Source: Streptosporangiales bacterium (GTDB taxonomy: Bacteria > Actinomycetota > Actinomycetes > Streptosporangiales > WHST01). Taken from it: a DNA stretch of 64,000 bases. Positions 24,931 to 33,452 of the stretch are shown here, piece by piece. Position 1 is the stretch's first letter, and every line of letters begins with the position of its first letter. The notes under the pieces are model-generated. The model was not told the DNA's origin. It searched no databases and saw only the letters and a list, made by a program, of their open reading frames with translations. The stretch is from positions 1 through 64,000 of the forward strand of contig WHST01000004.1 in the NCBI GenBank assembly GCA_009379955.1. Direction: 5' to 3'. The position numbers and the translations under genes are program-made.

Positions 24931-25746
24931 GTGGGAACCAGGAGTGAGTCCCCCGGCGAGGCCCGACGGCCGGTGTTCGCGGCGGAGCGCAGGCAGCGCA
25001 TCCTCGAGGTGATGCGGACCAACGGCGCCGTGTCGCTGCGCGAGCTCGCGCACGCGGTGCAGTCCTCCGAGGTCACCGTCCGGCGCGACCTGCGGGTGCT
25101 CGAGGGCGAGGGCCTGCTCAACCGGCACCACGGGGGTGCGACCCTGCCGGGCGCGCTGTCGCGGGAGGCCACCTACACGCAGAAGGCACAGGTCGCCGCG
25201 GCGGAGAAGGCGGCGATCGCGGAGCTGGCGGCGTCGCTCGTCGAGGACGGCGACGCGATCGTCATCGGCGCCGGCACGACGACGCAGGCGTTCGCCCAGC
25301 AACTGCTGCGGCACGGCGAGCTCGCCGTGGTGACCAACTCGCTGCTCGTCGCCGAGGCACTCGGCGGCGCGCCGCGCATCGAGGTGGTCCTCACCGGCGG
25401 CACGGTGCGGGGCGCCATCCACGCGCTCGTCGGCAGTGCCGCGGAGCGCTCGCTCGCGGAGCTGCGGGTGCGCAGGGCGTTCATCTCGGGCAACGGGCTC
25501 ACTCCCGACCGGGGCCTGTCGACACCGAACATGCAGGTCGCCAGCGTCGACCGCGCGCTCGCGGCCGCCGCCGAGGAGATCGTCGTGCTGGCCGACCACA
25601 CCAAGATCGGCGTCGACACGATGGTGCAGACCGTGCCGACCGACGAGATCGACCACCTCGTGACCGAGGACGCCGCCCCGCGCGAGGTGCTCGACGAGCT
25701 CGCCAACCGTGCCGTCCGCCTGCACGTGGCCCGCCTGCCCACCTGA
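24931..25746 (+). CDS. DeoR-family transcriptional regulator
   Basis: 271-aa repressor. The N-terminal DeoR HTH is clear (AERRQRILEVMRTNGAVSLR and SSEVTVRRDLRVLEGEGLL, then RHHGGA). The C-terminal DeoRC sensor domain has GAGTTTQAFAQQL, AVVTNSLLVAEAL, LTGGTVRGAIHALVG and VLADHTKIGV. Members sense phosphorylated sugars. The GTG at 24931 follows AGGTGGG; a longer frame begins far upstream in the operator region. Divergent from the GH2/sugar-ABC operon, and upstream of a second ATPase gene in the same direction (82 bp). Confidence 0.92.
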   Translation: MGTRSESPGEARRPVFAAERRQRILEVMRTNGAVSLRELAHAVQSSEVTVRRDLRVLEGEGLLNRHHGGATLPGALSREATYTQKAQVAAAEKAAIAELAASLVEDGDAIVIGAGTTTQAFAQQLLRHGELAVVTNSLLVAEALGGAPRIEVVLTGGTVRGAIHALVGSAAERSLAELRVRRAFISGNGLTPDRGLSTPNMQVASVDRALAAAAEEIVVLADHTKIGVDTMVQTVPTDEIDHLVTEDAAPREVLDELANRAVRLHVARLPT

Positions 25747-25828
25747 CGACCGTCGCGTAGAGGAGGGTTTACGGACCCTCGCCCGTGCGGGATCATGCGG
25801 GGCACAGGGGCGTGCAAGGAGGCAGGCC

Positions 25829-27331
25829 GTGGCCGATCAGGGCCCGATCCTCGAAGCGGCCGGCGTCGTCGTCGACTTCCCCGGTACCCGCGCCCTCGAT
25901 CACGTGTCGTTCGCCCTCGGCCGCGGCGAGGTGCACGCCCTCGTCGGCGAGAACGGCGCGGGCAAGTCGACACTCGTCAAGGTGCTCTCCGGCATCCACC
26001 GGCCGACCGCAGGCACCCTCCGCGTCGACGGTGCGCGGGTCACGCTCTCGTCACCTCCCGACGCACGACGCGCGGGCATCGGCACCGTCCATCAGGAGAC
26101 CAACCTCGTCCCGCAGATGAGTGTGGCGCGCAACCTGTTCCTCGGCCGCGAGCCGCGCCGGCACGGTCTCCTCGACTGCGCCGAGATGAACGCGCGGGCG
26201 CGCGCGGCGATCGAGCCGTTCGGCCTGCACGTCGACGTCCGCCGCCCGCTCGGCTCGTTCCCGGCGGGCGCGCGGCAGCTCGTCGCGTCCGCGTGGGCGA
26301 TCTCGACGGGGGCGCGGGTGGTCGTGCTCGACGAGCCGACCGCGAGCCTGGAGCCGGACGAGGTCGACCGGCTGTTCGCCGCGATCGAACGGCTGCGCGA
26401 CGAGGGTCGGTCCGTGGTCTACGTGAGCCACCGGCTGCAGGAGATCGAGCGCATCTGCGACCGCGTGACCGTGCTCCGCGACGGGCGCGTCGTTCACACC
26501 GGTCCGCTGGCCGGCGTCGACCGGCTGCGCCTCGTCTCGCTGATGCTCGGCCAGGCGGCCACGGCGAGCGTGACCGTGCTCGGCGGAGTCGCCACCGAGC
26601 CCGCCGACCCGCCGATCCTGCGCGCGACCGGACTCACCCGCAGGCACGTCCTCGACGGGGTGTCGCTCGACCTCCGTCCCGGCGAGGTGCTCGGTCTCGG
26701 CGGCCTCCTGGGGGCCGGACGCAGCGAGACCGCGAAGGCGATCGCCGGTGCCATGCCGCTCGACGCGGGCCAGGTCACCGTGTCCGGCACCCGGCTGCGC
26801 AGGCGGTCGATCTCCGGCGCCATCCGCGCGGGTGTGAGCCTGCTGCCCGAGGACCGCAGGAGCGACGGCATCATCGCGACACTGTCCGTCCGCGACAACA
26901 TCGTCCTCGCGGCCCTGCCCCGGCTGTCCCGAGCGGGGATCGTGTCCAACGCCAGGCTCGACCGCATCGTCGAGACGTTCATGACCCGGCTGCGGATCAA
27001 GGCGACGAGCCCGCACCAGCCCGTCGCGGAGCTGTCGGGAGGCAGCCAGCAGAAGGTGCTGCTCGCGCGGTGGCTCGCGATGAACCCGCGGGTGCTGATG
27101 CTCGACGAGCCCACCCGTGGCATCGACGTCGGCACGAAGGTCGAGGTGCAGGCGCTGATCGACGACCTCGCGGTCGACGGGCTCGCGGTGATGCTGATCT
27201 CGTCCGATCTGGAGGAGCTCGTCGGCAACTGCGACCGCGTCGTCGTCCTGCGCGAGGGCGCTGTGGTCGGCGAGCTGACGGGCCAGGAGGTCACGGAGTC
27301 GAGCATCATGAGTGTGCTCGCCGCAAGCTGA
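25829..27331 (+). CDS. Stand-alone sugar ABC ATPase, paralogue of the 19.5-21.0 kb gene
   Basis: 500-aa duplicated-NBD ATPase. NBD1 has Walker A GENGAGKST and Walker B VVVLDEPTASL, but its signature is degraded (FPAGARQLV). NBD2 has GLLGAGRSE, LSGGSQQKV and LMLDEPTRGIDVG. Long stretches match the operon ATPase, for example IRAGVSLLPEDR and AALPRLSRAGIVS, indicating a duplication. No permease or binding protein accompanies it. The GTG at 25829 has an excellent AAGGAGG six bases upstream. It could serve as an alternative motor for the same permeases, energise another importer, or be a relic with partly lost function. Confidence 0.9.
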   Translation: MADQGPILEAAGVVVDFPGTRALDHVSFALGRGEVHALVGENGAGKSTLVKVLSGIHRPTAGTLRVDGARVTLSSPPDARRAGIGTVHQETNLVPQMSVARNLFLGREPRRHGLLDCAEMNARARAAIEPFGLHVDVRRPLGSFPAGARQLVASAWAISTGARVVVLDEPTASLEPDEVDRLFAAIERLRDEGRSVVYVSHRLQEIERICDRVTVLRDGRVVHTGPLAGVDRLRLVSLMLGQAATASVTVLGGVATEPADPPILRATGLTRRHVLDGVSLDLRPGEVLGLGGLLGAGRSETAKAIAGAMPLDAGQVTVSGTRLRRRSISGAIRAGVSLLPEDRRSDGIIATLSVRDNIVLAALPRLSRAGIVSNARLDRIVETFMTRLRIKATSPHQPVAELSGGSQQKVLLARWLAMNPRVLMLDEPTRGIDVGTKVEVQALIDDLAVDGLAVMLISSDLEELVGNCDRVVVLREGAVVGELTGQEVTESSIMSVLAAS

Positions 27332-27339
27332 CCCGGCAG

Positions 27340-28137
27340 CTAGTCCGCGATCTCGATCGGGCCCTTGGTCAGCGTCACGTCGAGCTTGCCGGCCTCGATC
27401 GCGCTCGCGAGGTCGCCGCCCTCGCTCTTGGAGAAGCCCGGCAGCCGTACCGTGCCGTTGGTCGTGGGCTCGGCGACGGGTGTCGCGCTCAGCACGATGC
27501 CGCCGTAGACGACCGCGAGCCGTTGGGCGTCTCCCGACGCCCCGGCCATCGTCGTCGTGGTCTTCTTCAGGGTCTCCCTGTGCTCACCGTCGAAGTGCAT
27601 CTCGATGGCGAGCGCCCCGGTGCCCGCCTTGTCCGGGCGCACGCTCGACGACGCCACGTCGTTGCCCGTCAGCGCGGGCTCCTCCAGCTGGTACCAGAGG
27701 TGACGCTCCCGGTCGCACGCGTAGCCGTCGGGCGGCTTGCGGCACTGCCCCGTGTCCTTCACCGGGCCCTCGCCGACGACACCTGAGCTGGTGACGCCAC
27801 CGAAGCCGAGTACGGGTCCCTGGTCGGGCAGCGACTCCAGCTCGGGCCGCTCGCTCTCCGGCACCGCCACGGTCATGGTGTCGTCGTGCACCCACCACCG
27901 CGCGTCCGCGGCCCTGCCCATGTGCATGCGGAACACGATCGACTTGGCCATCGCCTCCTGCTCGTCACCGCTGACGTCGCCGTCGATCGTGTACGTGACG
28001 TACGCCCATCCGGACGGGACATGGGGGCCGTGCAGCTTGTCGAGGAAGACGACGATGCCGAAGATGCCGCCGGCCACGAGACCGATGAGGACGATGAAGC
28101 TACCGAGAGCGAACACCAGATTGGCCCGGCTGCGCAT
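27340..28137 (-). CDS. Single-pass membrane protein with SecD P1-like extracytoplasmic domain
   Basis: 265-aa protein. One N-terminal helix (about residues 5-31, VFALGSFIVLIGLVAGGIFG) anchors it; the rest is outside the membrane. The C-terminal 60 residues match the head of the SecD/SecDF P1 domain (RLAVVYGGIVLSATPVAEP, then the Gly/Phe turn and AIEAGKLDVTL). A central cysteine pair (GQCRKPPDGYACDRE) may form a disulfide. It lacks the multi-helix RND channel of SecD. The ATG at 28137 has GGGGAGG upstream. It follows paaN on the same strand but has no metabolic link. The function is unknown. Confidence 0.7.
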   Translation of the reverse strand: MRSRANLVFALGSFIVLIGLVAGGIFGIVVFLDKLHGPHVPSGWAYVTYTIDGDVSGDEQEAMAKSIVFRMHMGRAADARWWVHDDTMTVAVPESERPELESLPDQGPVLGFGGVTSSGVVGEGPVKDTGQCRKPPDGYACDRERHLWYQLEEPALTGNDVASSSVRPDKAGTGALAIEMHFDGEHRETLKKTTTTMAGASGDAQRLAVVYGGIVLSATPVAEPTTNGTVRLPGFSKSEGGDLASAIEAGKLDVTLTKGPIEIAD

Positions 28138-28198
28138 CGGCAGACCTCCCCGGTGGATGCTGCGGCACCGCCAGCGTCGCAACCAGGTGTACCCGGCG

Positions 28199-29866
28199 TC
28201 AACTCGTGAGGTGACGGCGGGACTGCACGACGCGGAACCGCCCTGCGACGAACGCGCCGTCGGTGAGGCTCGCGTTGGCCGCGGGGTTGGCGCCCGTGGC
28301 GTGGAAGTCGGAGTAGGCCGACGACTGGTTCACGAACACCCCGCCGGTGAGGTTGCACGACAGGGCGACGCCGCCCTGCAGCGCGGCCTCCTCGACGTCG
28401 GCGAGTACGTTCTCGTCGGTGGAGTACACCGACGCGGTGATGGCACCGCGGTCGCGGGTGGTGTCGCGGAACAGCTCGACACTCTGCGCGGTGTCGTCGG
28501 TGGCGATGACGAACGCGATCGGCCCGAACCACTCCTCGTTGATCGCGCCCTCGCCCGCGTCGACGCCGACCAGGTGCGGCGTGCGGACGGTCGCGCCGGC
28601 GAACTCCGGGTGCGTGACCGTGCGGGACGCCAGCACCTGGCGGCCGATGCCGCGGACCTTGTCGAGCCGCTGCAGCACGCCGTCGTTCACGATCGCGCCG
28701 AGCACGCCGACCGCGCGCGCCTCGTCGCCGAGCAGCTTGTCGACGCCCTGCGCGATGCCCTGCGCGACGTCGTCGAACGACAGGTGTCCCTGGTCGGTGT
28801 CGATGCCGTCGCGGGGTACCAGGATGTTCTGCGGGGTCGTGCACATCTGGCCCGAGTACAGCGACAGCGAGAACGCGAGGTTGCGGCACAACCCCTTGAA
28901 GTCGTCGGTGGAGTCGACGACGACGGTGTTGACACCCGCCTTCTCCGTGTAGACCAGCGCCTGGCGCGCGTGCTGCTCGAGCCACTCGCCGTACGCCGTC
29001 GAACCGGTGAAGTCGACGATGCGCACCTCGGGACGCGTGGCCAGCGTGGACGCGAGTCCCTCCCCGTCGCGCTCGGCCGCGAGGGTGACGAGGTCGGCCG
29101 AGAAGCCCGCCTCGGCGAGCACCTCGCGTGCGACGGCGACCGTGATCGCGAGTGGCAGGACGGCGCGTGGGTGCGGCTTCACCATGACCGGGTTGCCCGT
29201 CGCGAGGCTGGCGAACAGAGCCGGGAAGCCGTTCCAGGTCGGGAAGGTGTTGCAGCCGACGAGCAGGGCGATGCCGCGCGGCACGACGTGGAACCGCTTC
29301 GTCATCCGCAGCGGGTCGTGCTTGCCCTGCGGCTTCTCCCAGACCACCTCGGCCGGCGTGCGGGTCATCTCCGCGTACGCGTACGCGACCGCTTCCAGCC
29401 CGCGGTCCTGCGCGTGCGTGCCGCCGGCCTGGAACGCCATGACGAACGCCTGCCCTGTCGTGTGCATGACGGCGTGGGCGAGCTCGAAGCTCCTGGCGTT
29501 GAGCCGGTGCAGGATCTCCACGCACACCGCGGCGCGGGTGTCGGGACCGGCGTCGCGCCACTCCTTCATGCCCGCGGCCATCTCGACGAGCAGGGTGTCG
29601 ACGTCCGGGTGCGGATAGGTGACACCCAGCTCGATGCCGTACGGCGACCGCTCGTCGCCCACCCAGCCGTCCGTGCCGGGCTGGTCGAGCGGGAACCGCT
29701 CGCCGAGGTACGCCCGGAACGCCTGCTCGCCCTCCGCCGCGGCTGTCTCGCCGTAGACCCGGCCGCTCGGCGACTCGGGGAACGGGCTCCAGTGCGTGCG
29801 TTCGCCGATCGCCCGCACGGCCCGGTCGAGCGTCTCGCGGTGCTTGTCGTACAACGGGTGCGGCAT
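28199..29866 (-). CDS. paaN: PaaN, aldehyde-dehydrogenase-family phenylacetate degradation protein
   Basis: 555-aa NAD(P)-dependent aldehyde dehydrogenase fold with PaaN features. The N-terminal HPLYDKHRETLDRAV and HWSPFPE are typical of PaaN, VGCNTFPTWNGFPALFASLA is the cofactor-binding region, and the catalytic cysteine lies in LYSGQMCTTPQN. In organisms without the bifunctional PaaZ this enzyme is thought to oxidise the ring-opened semialdehyde. Here it is the last gene of the paa operon; no hydrolase domain for ring opening is visible in the window. The ATG at 29866 has CAGGAG seven bases upstream. Confidence 0.92.
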   Translation of the reverse strand: MPHPLYDKHRETLDRAVRAIGERTHWSPFPESPSGRVYGETAAAEGEQAFRAYLGERFPLDQPGTDGWVGDERSPYGIELGVTYPHPDVDTLLVEMAAGMKEWRDAGPDTRAAVCVEILHRLNARSFELAHAVMHTTGQAFVMAFQAGGTHAQDRGLEAVAYAYAEMTRTPAEVVWEKPQGKHDPLRMTKRFHVVPRGIALLVGCNTFPTWNGFPALFASLATGNPVMVKPHPRAVLPLAITVAVAREVLAEAGFSADLVTLAAERDGEGLASTLATRPEVRIVDFTGSTAYGEWLEQHARQALVYTEKAGVNTVVVDSTDDFKGLCRNLAFSLSLYSGQMCTTPQNILVPRDGIDTDQGHLSFDDVAQGIAQGVDKLLGDEARAVGVLGAIVNDGVLQRLDKVRGIGRQVLASRTVTHPEFAGATVRTPHLVGVDAGEGAINEEWFGPIAFVIATDDTAQSVELFRDTTRDRGAITASVYSTDENVLADVEEAALQGGVALSCNLTGGVFVNQSSAYSDFHATGANPAANASLTDGAFVAGRFRVVQSRRHLTS

Positions 29867-29909
29867 CGTCGGCTCCTGCCGGTTCGTAGACGGTCGTGGA
29901 TCGCGGCTG

Positions 29910-30764
29910 CTACCAGGCATGGAATCCCCGGCCCGACTTCTTGCCCAGCTCGCCCCTGGCGACCATGTCGCGGAGCAGCTGGGGCGGCGTGAACCGTGGG
30001 CCGAGCGTACGGGTGAGGTGCTCGGCGACGGCGAGACGCACGTCGAGCCCGACGAGGTCGGTCAGCCGTAGCGGGCCGATGGGCCAGCGGTAGCCGAGTC
30101 GCATCGCGGTGTCGATGTCCTCGGCGGAGGCGACGCCGTCCTCCAACATCCGGATCGCCTCGAGCCCGACGGCGACGCCGAGTCGGCTGGTGGCGAAGCC
30201 GGGGCTGTCGCGCACCGTGACTGGCGTGAGGCCGAGTCGCTCGACCCGCGCCTGCGTACGGGCGACCACGGCGTCGTCGACGCGGTCGTGCCGGACCACC
30301 TCGACGAGCGCCGACGCCGGCACCGGGTTGAAGAAGTGCATGCCGACGAGGCGTTCCGGACGGTCGAGCGCGTCAGCGATCTCGGCAACGGGCAGCGCAC
30401 TGGTGTTCGTGGCGAGGTCGGCATCGGGCAGGGCCCGCTCGGCGGCGACGAGCATCCGTTGCTTGAGGCCGACGTCCTCGGGGACGGCCTCGACGACGAG
30501 GCGGGCGCGGTGGCCGAGGTCGTCGAGCGAGGTCGTGGTGCGCAGGTCGGCGACGAGGACGTTGGCGGTGACCCCGTCGGGGAGCTTGCCGAGCTCCTCC
30601 GCCTTGCGCACCGAAGCGGCGACGCGCTCGCGCGCCAGGTCGGCGGCGTCCGCGCCGGACTCCACGATCGTCACCGGGGAGGCGGCGGCGAGGAAGACGT
30701 GGGTGATCCCCGCGCCCATGGTGCCTCCACCGATGACCACCACATGCTCGTCGTGTCGTCTCAC
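29910..30764 (-). CDS. paaH: 3-Hydroxyacyl-CoA dehydrogenase (PaaH/Hbd type)
   Basis: 284-aa NAD-dependent 3-hydroxyacyl-CoA dehydrogenase. The Rossmann loop is VVIGGGTMGAGI (residues ~8-19). Active-site segments are ATNTSALPVAEIA and MHFFNPVPASALVEVV, whose histidine is the catalytic base, and PGFATSRLGVAVGLEAIRML begins the C-terminal helical domain. In the phenylacetate pathway it oxidises 3-hydroxyadipyl-CoA. The start is GTG 30764, overlapping the paaE stop as GTGA; upstream in-frame codons lie within paaE. Position between paaE and paaN supports PaaH, but other acyl-CoA substrates are possible. Confidence 0.9.
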   Translation of the reverse strand: MRRHDEHVVVIGGGTMGAGITHVFLAAASPVTIVESGADAADLARERVAASVRKAEELGKLPDGVTANVLVADLRTTTSLDDLGHRARLVVEAVPEDVGLKQRMLVAAERALPDADLATNTSALPVAEIADALDRPERLVGMHFFNPVPASALVEVVRHDRVDDAVVARTQARVERLGLTPVTVRDSPGFATSRLGVAVGLEAIRMLEDGVASAEDIDTAMRLGYRWPIGPLRLTDLVGLDVRLAVAEHLTRTLGPRFTPPQLLRDMVARGELGKKSGRGFHAW

Positions 30765-31858
30765 GTGTCGTACTCCAGTCGTACGGTCGGGGTCACGGGG
30801 TGGGACTGGCAGGTGAGCACGAACCCCTGCCGGAGCTCGTCGTCCTCGAGCGCGTAGTTCTGGTCCATCCGCACCTCGCCCTCGAGCAGCCGGGCGCGGC
30901 AGGTGCCGCAGACGCCGCCGCGGCACGCGTAAGGTGCGTCGCCGCGCTCTCTCAGCATCGCCTCCAGGACGGGCATGTCGTGCTCGCCGAGCGTGAACGT
31001 CGTGGCGCGGCCGGCGAGGACGGCGGTCACCGTGCTGCGGTCACCGGATACGCTCGCCGGCGCGGGTGCGGGCGGTGTGGGTACGGCGTCCGCGTGGAAC
31101 AGCTCGACGTGCACCCGCGTGGCCCCGCGGTCGCGCAGCAGCCCGCGCAGGTCGCGCACCATGGCGAACGGCCCGCAGCAGAACCACTCGTCGACCGACT
31201 CGGCGGGGCACAGCGCGTCGAGGAGGCGGCCGAACCGGTCCGGGTCGAGCCGGCCGGAGAACAGCTCGACCTGCTGCGGTTCCCGCGACAGCACGTGCAC
31301 GACCGCGAAGCGGTCGGGGTACCGGTTCTTCAGGTCGGACAGCTCCTCGACGAACATGACCGACCGGCTCGTCCGGTTGCCGTAGAAGAGTGTCACCGAG
31401 CTCGCCGGTTCGACCGCGAGCGCCGTGGCAGCGATCGACAGCAGCGGCGTGATACCGCTGCCCGCCGCGACGAGCCCGTAGTGCACGGCGCGGCCGGGAT
31501 CGAGCGCCGGCGTGAACCGTCCCGTCGGCGTCATCACCTCCAGGGTGTCGCCGGGTCGCAGCCGCTCGCCGACGTACGACGAGAACGCGCCGCCCGGCAG
31601 CCGCTTCACCCCGATGCGTAGTACGCCGGACCCGGCGGGCGTGCAGAGCGAGTAGCTGCGCCTCGTGTCGTCGCCCGCCGCGAGGCAGCGCACGTTGACG
31701 TGTTGGCCGGCCTCGTACGCGAACGCCTCAGCCAGCTCGCCGGGCACGTCCAGCGTCACGGCGTACGCGTCGTCGGTCAGCGGCTCGACGGCGGCGACCC
31801 GCAGCTCGTGGAACACCGGCGCGTGCGGCCTCACCTGGGCGGGCGTGGCGGTGGTCAT
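30761..31858 (-). CDS. paaE: PaaE, reductase of the phenylacetyl-CoA epoxidase
   Basis: 365-aa flavoprotein reductase that passes electrons from NADPH to the PaaABC(D) oxygenase. The FAD-binding domain has RRSYSLCTPAG, the NAD(P)-binding domain has YGLVAAGSGITPLLSI, and the C-terminal plant-type 2Fe-2S domain has CRGGVCGTCRARLLEG with the fourth Cys in LTCQS. Length and domain order match PaaE/PaaK. The ATG follows directly after the paaD stop (TAG-ATG), indicating tight coupling. Confidence 0.95.
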   Translation of the reverse strand: MTTATPAQVRPHAPVFHELRVAAVEPLTDDAYAVTLDVPGELAEAFAYEAGQHVNVRCLAAGDDTRRSYSLCTPAGSGVLRIGVKRLPGGAFSSYVGERLRPGDTLEVMTPTGRFTPALDPGRAVHYGLVAAGSGITPLLSIAATALAVEPASSVTLFYGNRTSRSVMFVEELSDLKNRYPDRFAVVHVLSREPQQVELFSGRLDPDRFGRLLDALCPAESVDEWFCCGPFAMVRDLRGLLRDRGATRVHVELFHADAVPTPPAPAPASVSGDRSTVTAVLAGRATTFTLGEHDMPVLEAMLRERGDAPYACRGGVCGTCRARLLEGEVRMDQNYALEDDELRQGFVLTCQSHPVTPTVRLEYDT

Positions 31859-32341
31859 CTACAGGGCCTTCAGCGCGTCGAACGGCTCCGCGCACGCGCG
31901 GCAGGCATGCAGCGCCTTGCACGCGGTGGACCCGAACCTGCTGGTCTCGCGGGTGTCGAGCGACCCGCAGCGGGGGCAGCGCACCGAGAGCGGCACGGTC
32001 ACCGGGGTGCCGGCGGTCGCGGGGCCTGGCGGCGCGACGCCGTACGCGCTGAGCTTGCGCCTGCCCTCGTCGGTCAGCCAGTCGGTGGTCCAGGCGGGGC
32101 TGAGCACGGTGCGCACCCGCACGTCGGTGTAGCCCGCGCCGTGCAGGGCACCCTCGATGTCGGCGCGGATCGCCTCCATGGCCGGGCAGCCGGAGTAGGT
32201 CGGGGTGATGACGACCTCGACGGCTCCGGCGGCGTCGACGGTGACGTCGCGGAGCACCCCGAGGTCGGCGATGGTCAGCACCGGGATCTCGGGATCGACG
32301 ACCTCGGCGGCGACGTCACGTGCCTTCGTCGCGGTCACCAT
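31859..32341 (-). CDS. paaD: PaaD, phenylacetyl-CoA epoxidase maturation subunit (MIP18 family)
   Basis: 160-aa DUF59/MIP18-type protein: VVDPEIPVLTIADLGVLRDV, a conserved cysteine in YSGCPAMEAI, then a C-terminal zinc-ribbon-like region with paired cysteines (CPRCGS and ACRAC). PaaD probably helps insert iron clusters into the epoxidase complex. The ATG at 32341 overlaps the paaC stop by 7 bp; the longer open frame upstream is only the shadow of paaC. Its position between paaC and paaE is standard. Confidence 0.95.
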   Translation of the reverse strand: MVTATKARDVAAEVVDPEIPVLTIADLGVLRDVTVDAAGAVEVVITPTYSGCPAMEAIRADIEGALHGAGYTDVRVRTVLSPAWTTDWLTDEGRRKLSAYGVAPPGPATAGTPVTVPLSVRCPRCGSLDTRETSRFGSTACKALHACRACAEPFDALKAL

Positions 32342-33132
32342 GTCGCCCCCGGGTGGGCGCGGTGCAGCGACTGCATCTCGGCGAGCAGGTGTCCGAGGTG
32401 CTCGGTGTGCAGGCCTCGGCGGCCGGCGCACCGTGCCGGCGGCATCTCGGGACGTTCGAGCGTCGCCTCGCGCAGCACCTCGCCGACGCCCGCGTCCCAC
32501 GCGGCCCGCAGCCCCGACACGTCGACGCCCACGCCGTCCGCGGCGAGGCGCGCCACCAGGGCGTCGGCCTCGAACATCTCGTCGACGTACGGCCAGACGT
32601 ACGCGAGCCCGGCCTGGAGCCGCTCGTGGCTCTCCGCGGTGCCGTCGCCGAGCCGCAGTGTCCACTGGGTCGCGTGGTCGCGGTGGTACGCGACCTCCTT
32701 CACCGCCTTGCCCGCGACACCCGCGAGCGTCGCGTCGACCGACCGCGCGAGCTCGCCGTAGAGCAGGTGCTGGTACACGGAGAACAACAGCTGCCTGGCG
32801 ATCGTCCGACCGAAGTCGCCGCGTGGCAGCTCCACGATCTGCAGGTTGCCGAACGCGCGGTCGTCGCGCAGGTACGCCAGCGCGTCCTCGTCGCGTTCCG
32901 CACCCTCGACCTCGCCCGCGTACGCCAACAGGGTGCGGGCCTGGCCCAGCAGGTCGAGCGCGATGTTGGCCAGCGCGACGTCCTCCTCGAGCTCGGGTGC
33001 CCGCGCCACCCACTCGGCCAACCGGTGCGAGAGCACCAGCGCGTCGTCGCCGAGCCGGAGCGCGTACGCCGCGACGTCCGGCATCTCCCCGGCAGGCGAC
33101 ACGCCGGTCTCGGCGAAGAACGGCGACTTCAT
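32335..33132 (-). CDS. paaC: PaaC, structural subunit of phenylacetyl-CoA epoxidase
   Basis: 265-aa ferritin-like helical protein. EDVALANIALDLLGQARTLL and EVAYHRDHATQWTLRLGDGT are PaaC signatures. PaaC pairs with the catalytic PaaA but lacks its full iron ligand set. The ATG at 33132 was chosen because GGAGG lies about six bases upstream. It follows paaB by 38 bp and overlaps paaD. One step of the aerobic hybrid phenylacetate pathway (epoxidation of the CoA-activated ring). Confidence 0.95.
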   Translation of the reverse strand: MKSPFFAETGVSPAGEMPDVAAYALRLGDDALVLSHRLAEWVARAPELEEDVALANIALDLLGQARTLLAYAGEVEGAERDEDALAYLRDDRAFGNLQIVELPRGDFGRTIARQLLFSVYQHLLYGELARSVDATLAGVAGKAVKEVAYHRDHATQWTLRLGDGTAESHERLQAGLAYVWPYVDEMFEADALVARLAADGVGVDVSGLRAAWDAGVGEVLREATLERPEMPPARCAGRRGLHTEHLGHLLAEMQSLHRAHPGATW

Positions 33133-33170
33133 AGTGCCTCCACGCGACCGCTTCGTCGCAGCTCCTTCGC

Positions 33171-33452
33171 TCACAGGTGCTCGACCCCTTCGGGCACCGT
33201 GTAGAAGGTCGGGTGACGGTAGACCTTGTCGTTCGCGGGGTCGAAGAACGGGTCCTTCTCGTCCGGCGACGAGGCGTGGATCGCGGCCGCCGGCACGACC
33301 CACACGCTCACGCCCTCGCTCCTGCGGGTGTAGACGTCGCGGGCGTTGCGCAGCGCCATCACCGCGTCGGGTGCCCGCAGGCTGCCGACGTGCTGGTGCG
33401 ACAACCCGCGCCGGCTGCGCACGAACACCTCCCAGAGCGGCCAGCCGGCCAT
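33171..33452 (-). CDS. paaB: PaaB, small subunit of phenylacetyl-CoA epoxidase
   Basis: 93-aa protein with the PaaB signature: WPLWEVFVRSRRGLSHQHVG, then DAVMALRNARDVYTRRSEGVSVWVVP and DPANDKVYRHPTFYTVPEG. PaaB is thought to bridge PaaAC heterodimers. The ATG at 33452 shares one base with the paaA stop (TGATG). It is often too short for simple gene finders but is clear here from family motifs and position. Confidence 0.95.
   Translation of the reverse strand: MAGWPLWEVFVRSRRGLSHQHVGSLRAPDAVMALRNARDVYTRRSEGVSVWVVPAAAIHASSPDEKDPFFDPANDKVYRHPTFYTVPEGVEHL

Noticed and set aside
27737-29992. A 751-codon plus-strand frame opposite the SecD-like and paaN genes
   Set aside because: Crosses a gene boundary on the other strand and lacks any protein-family feature.
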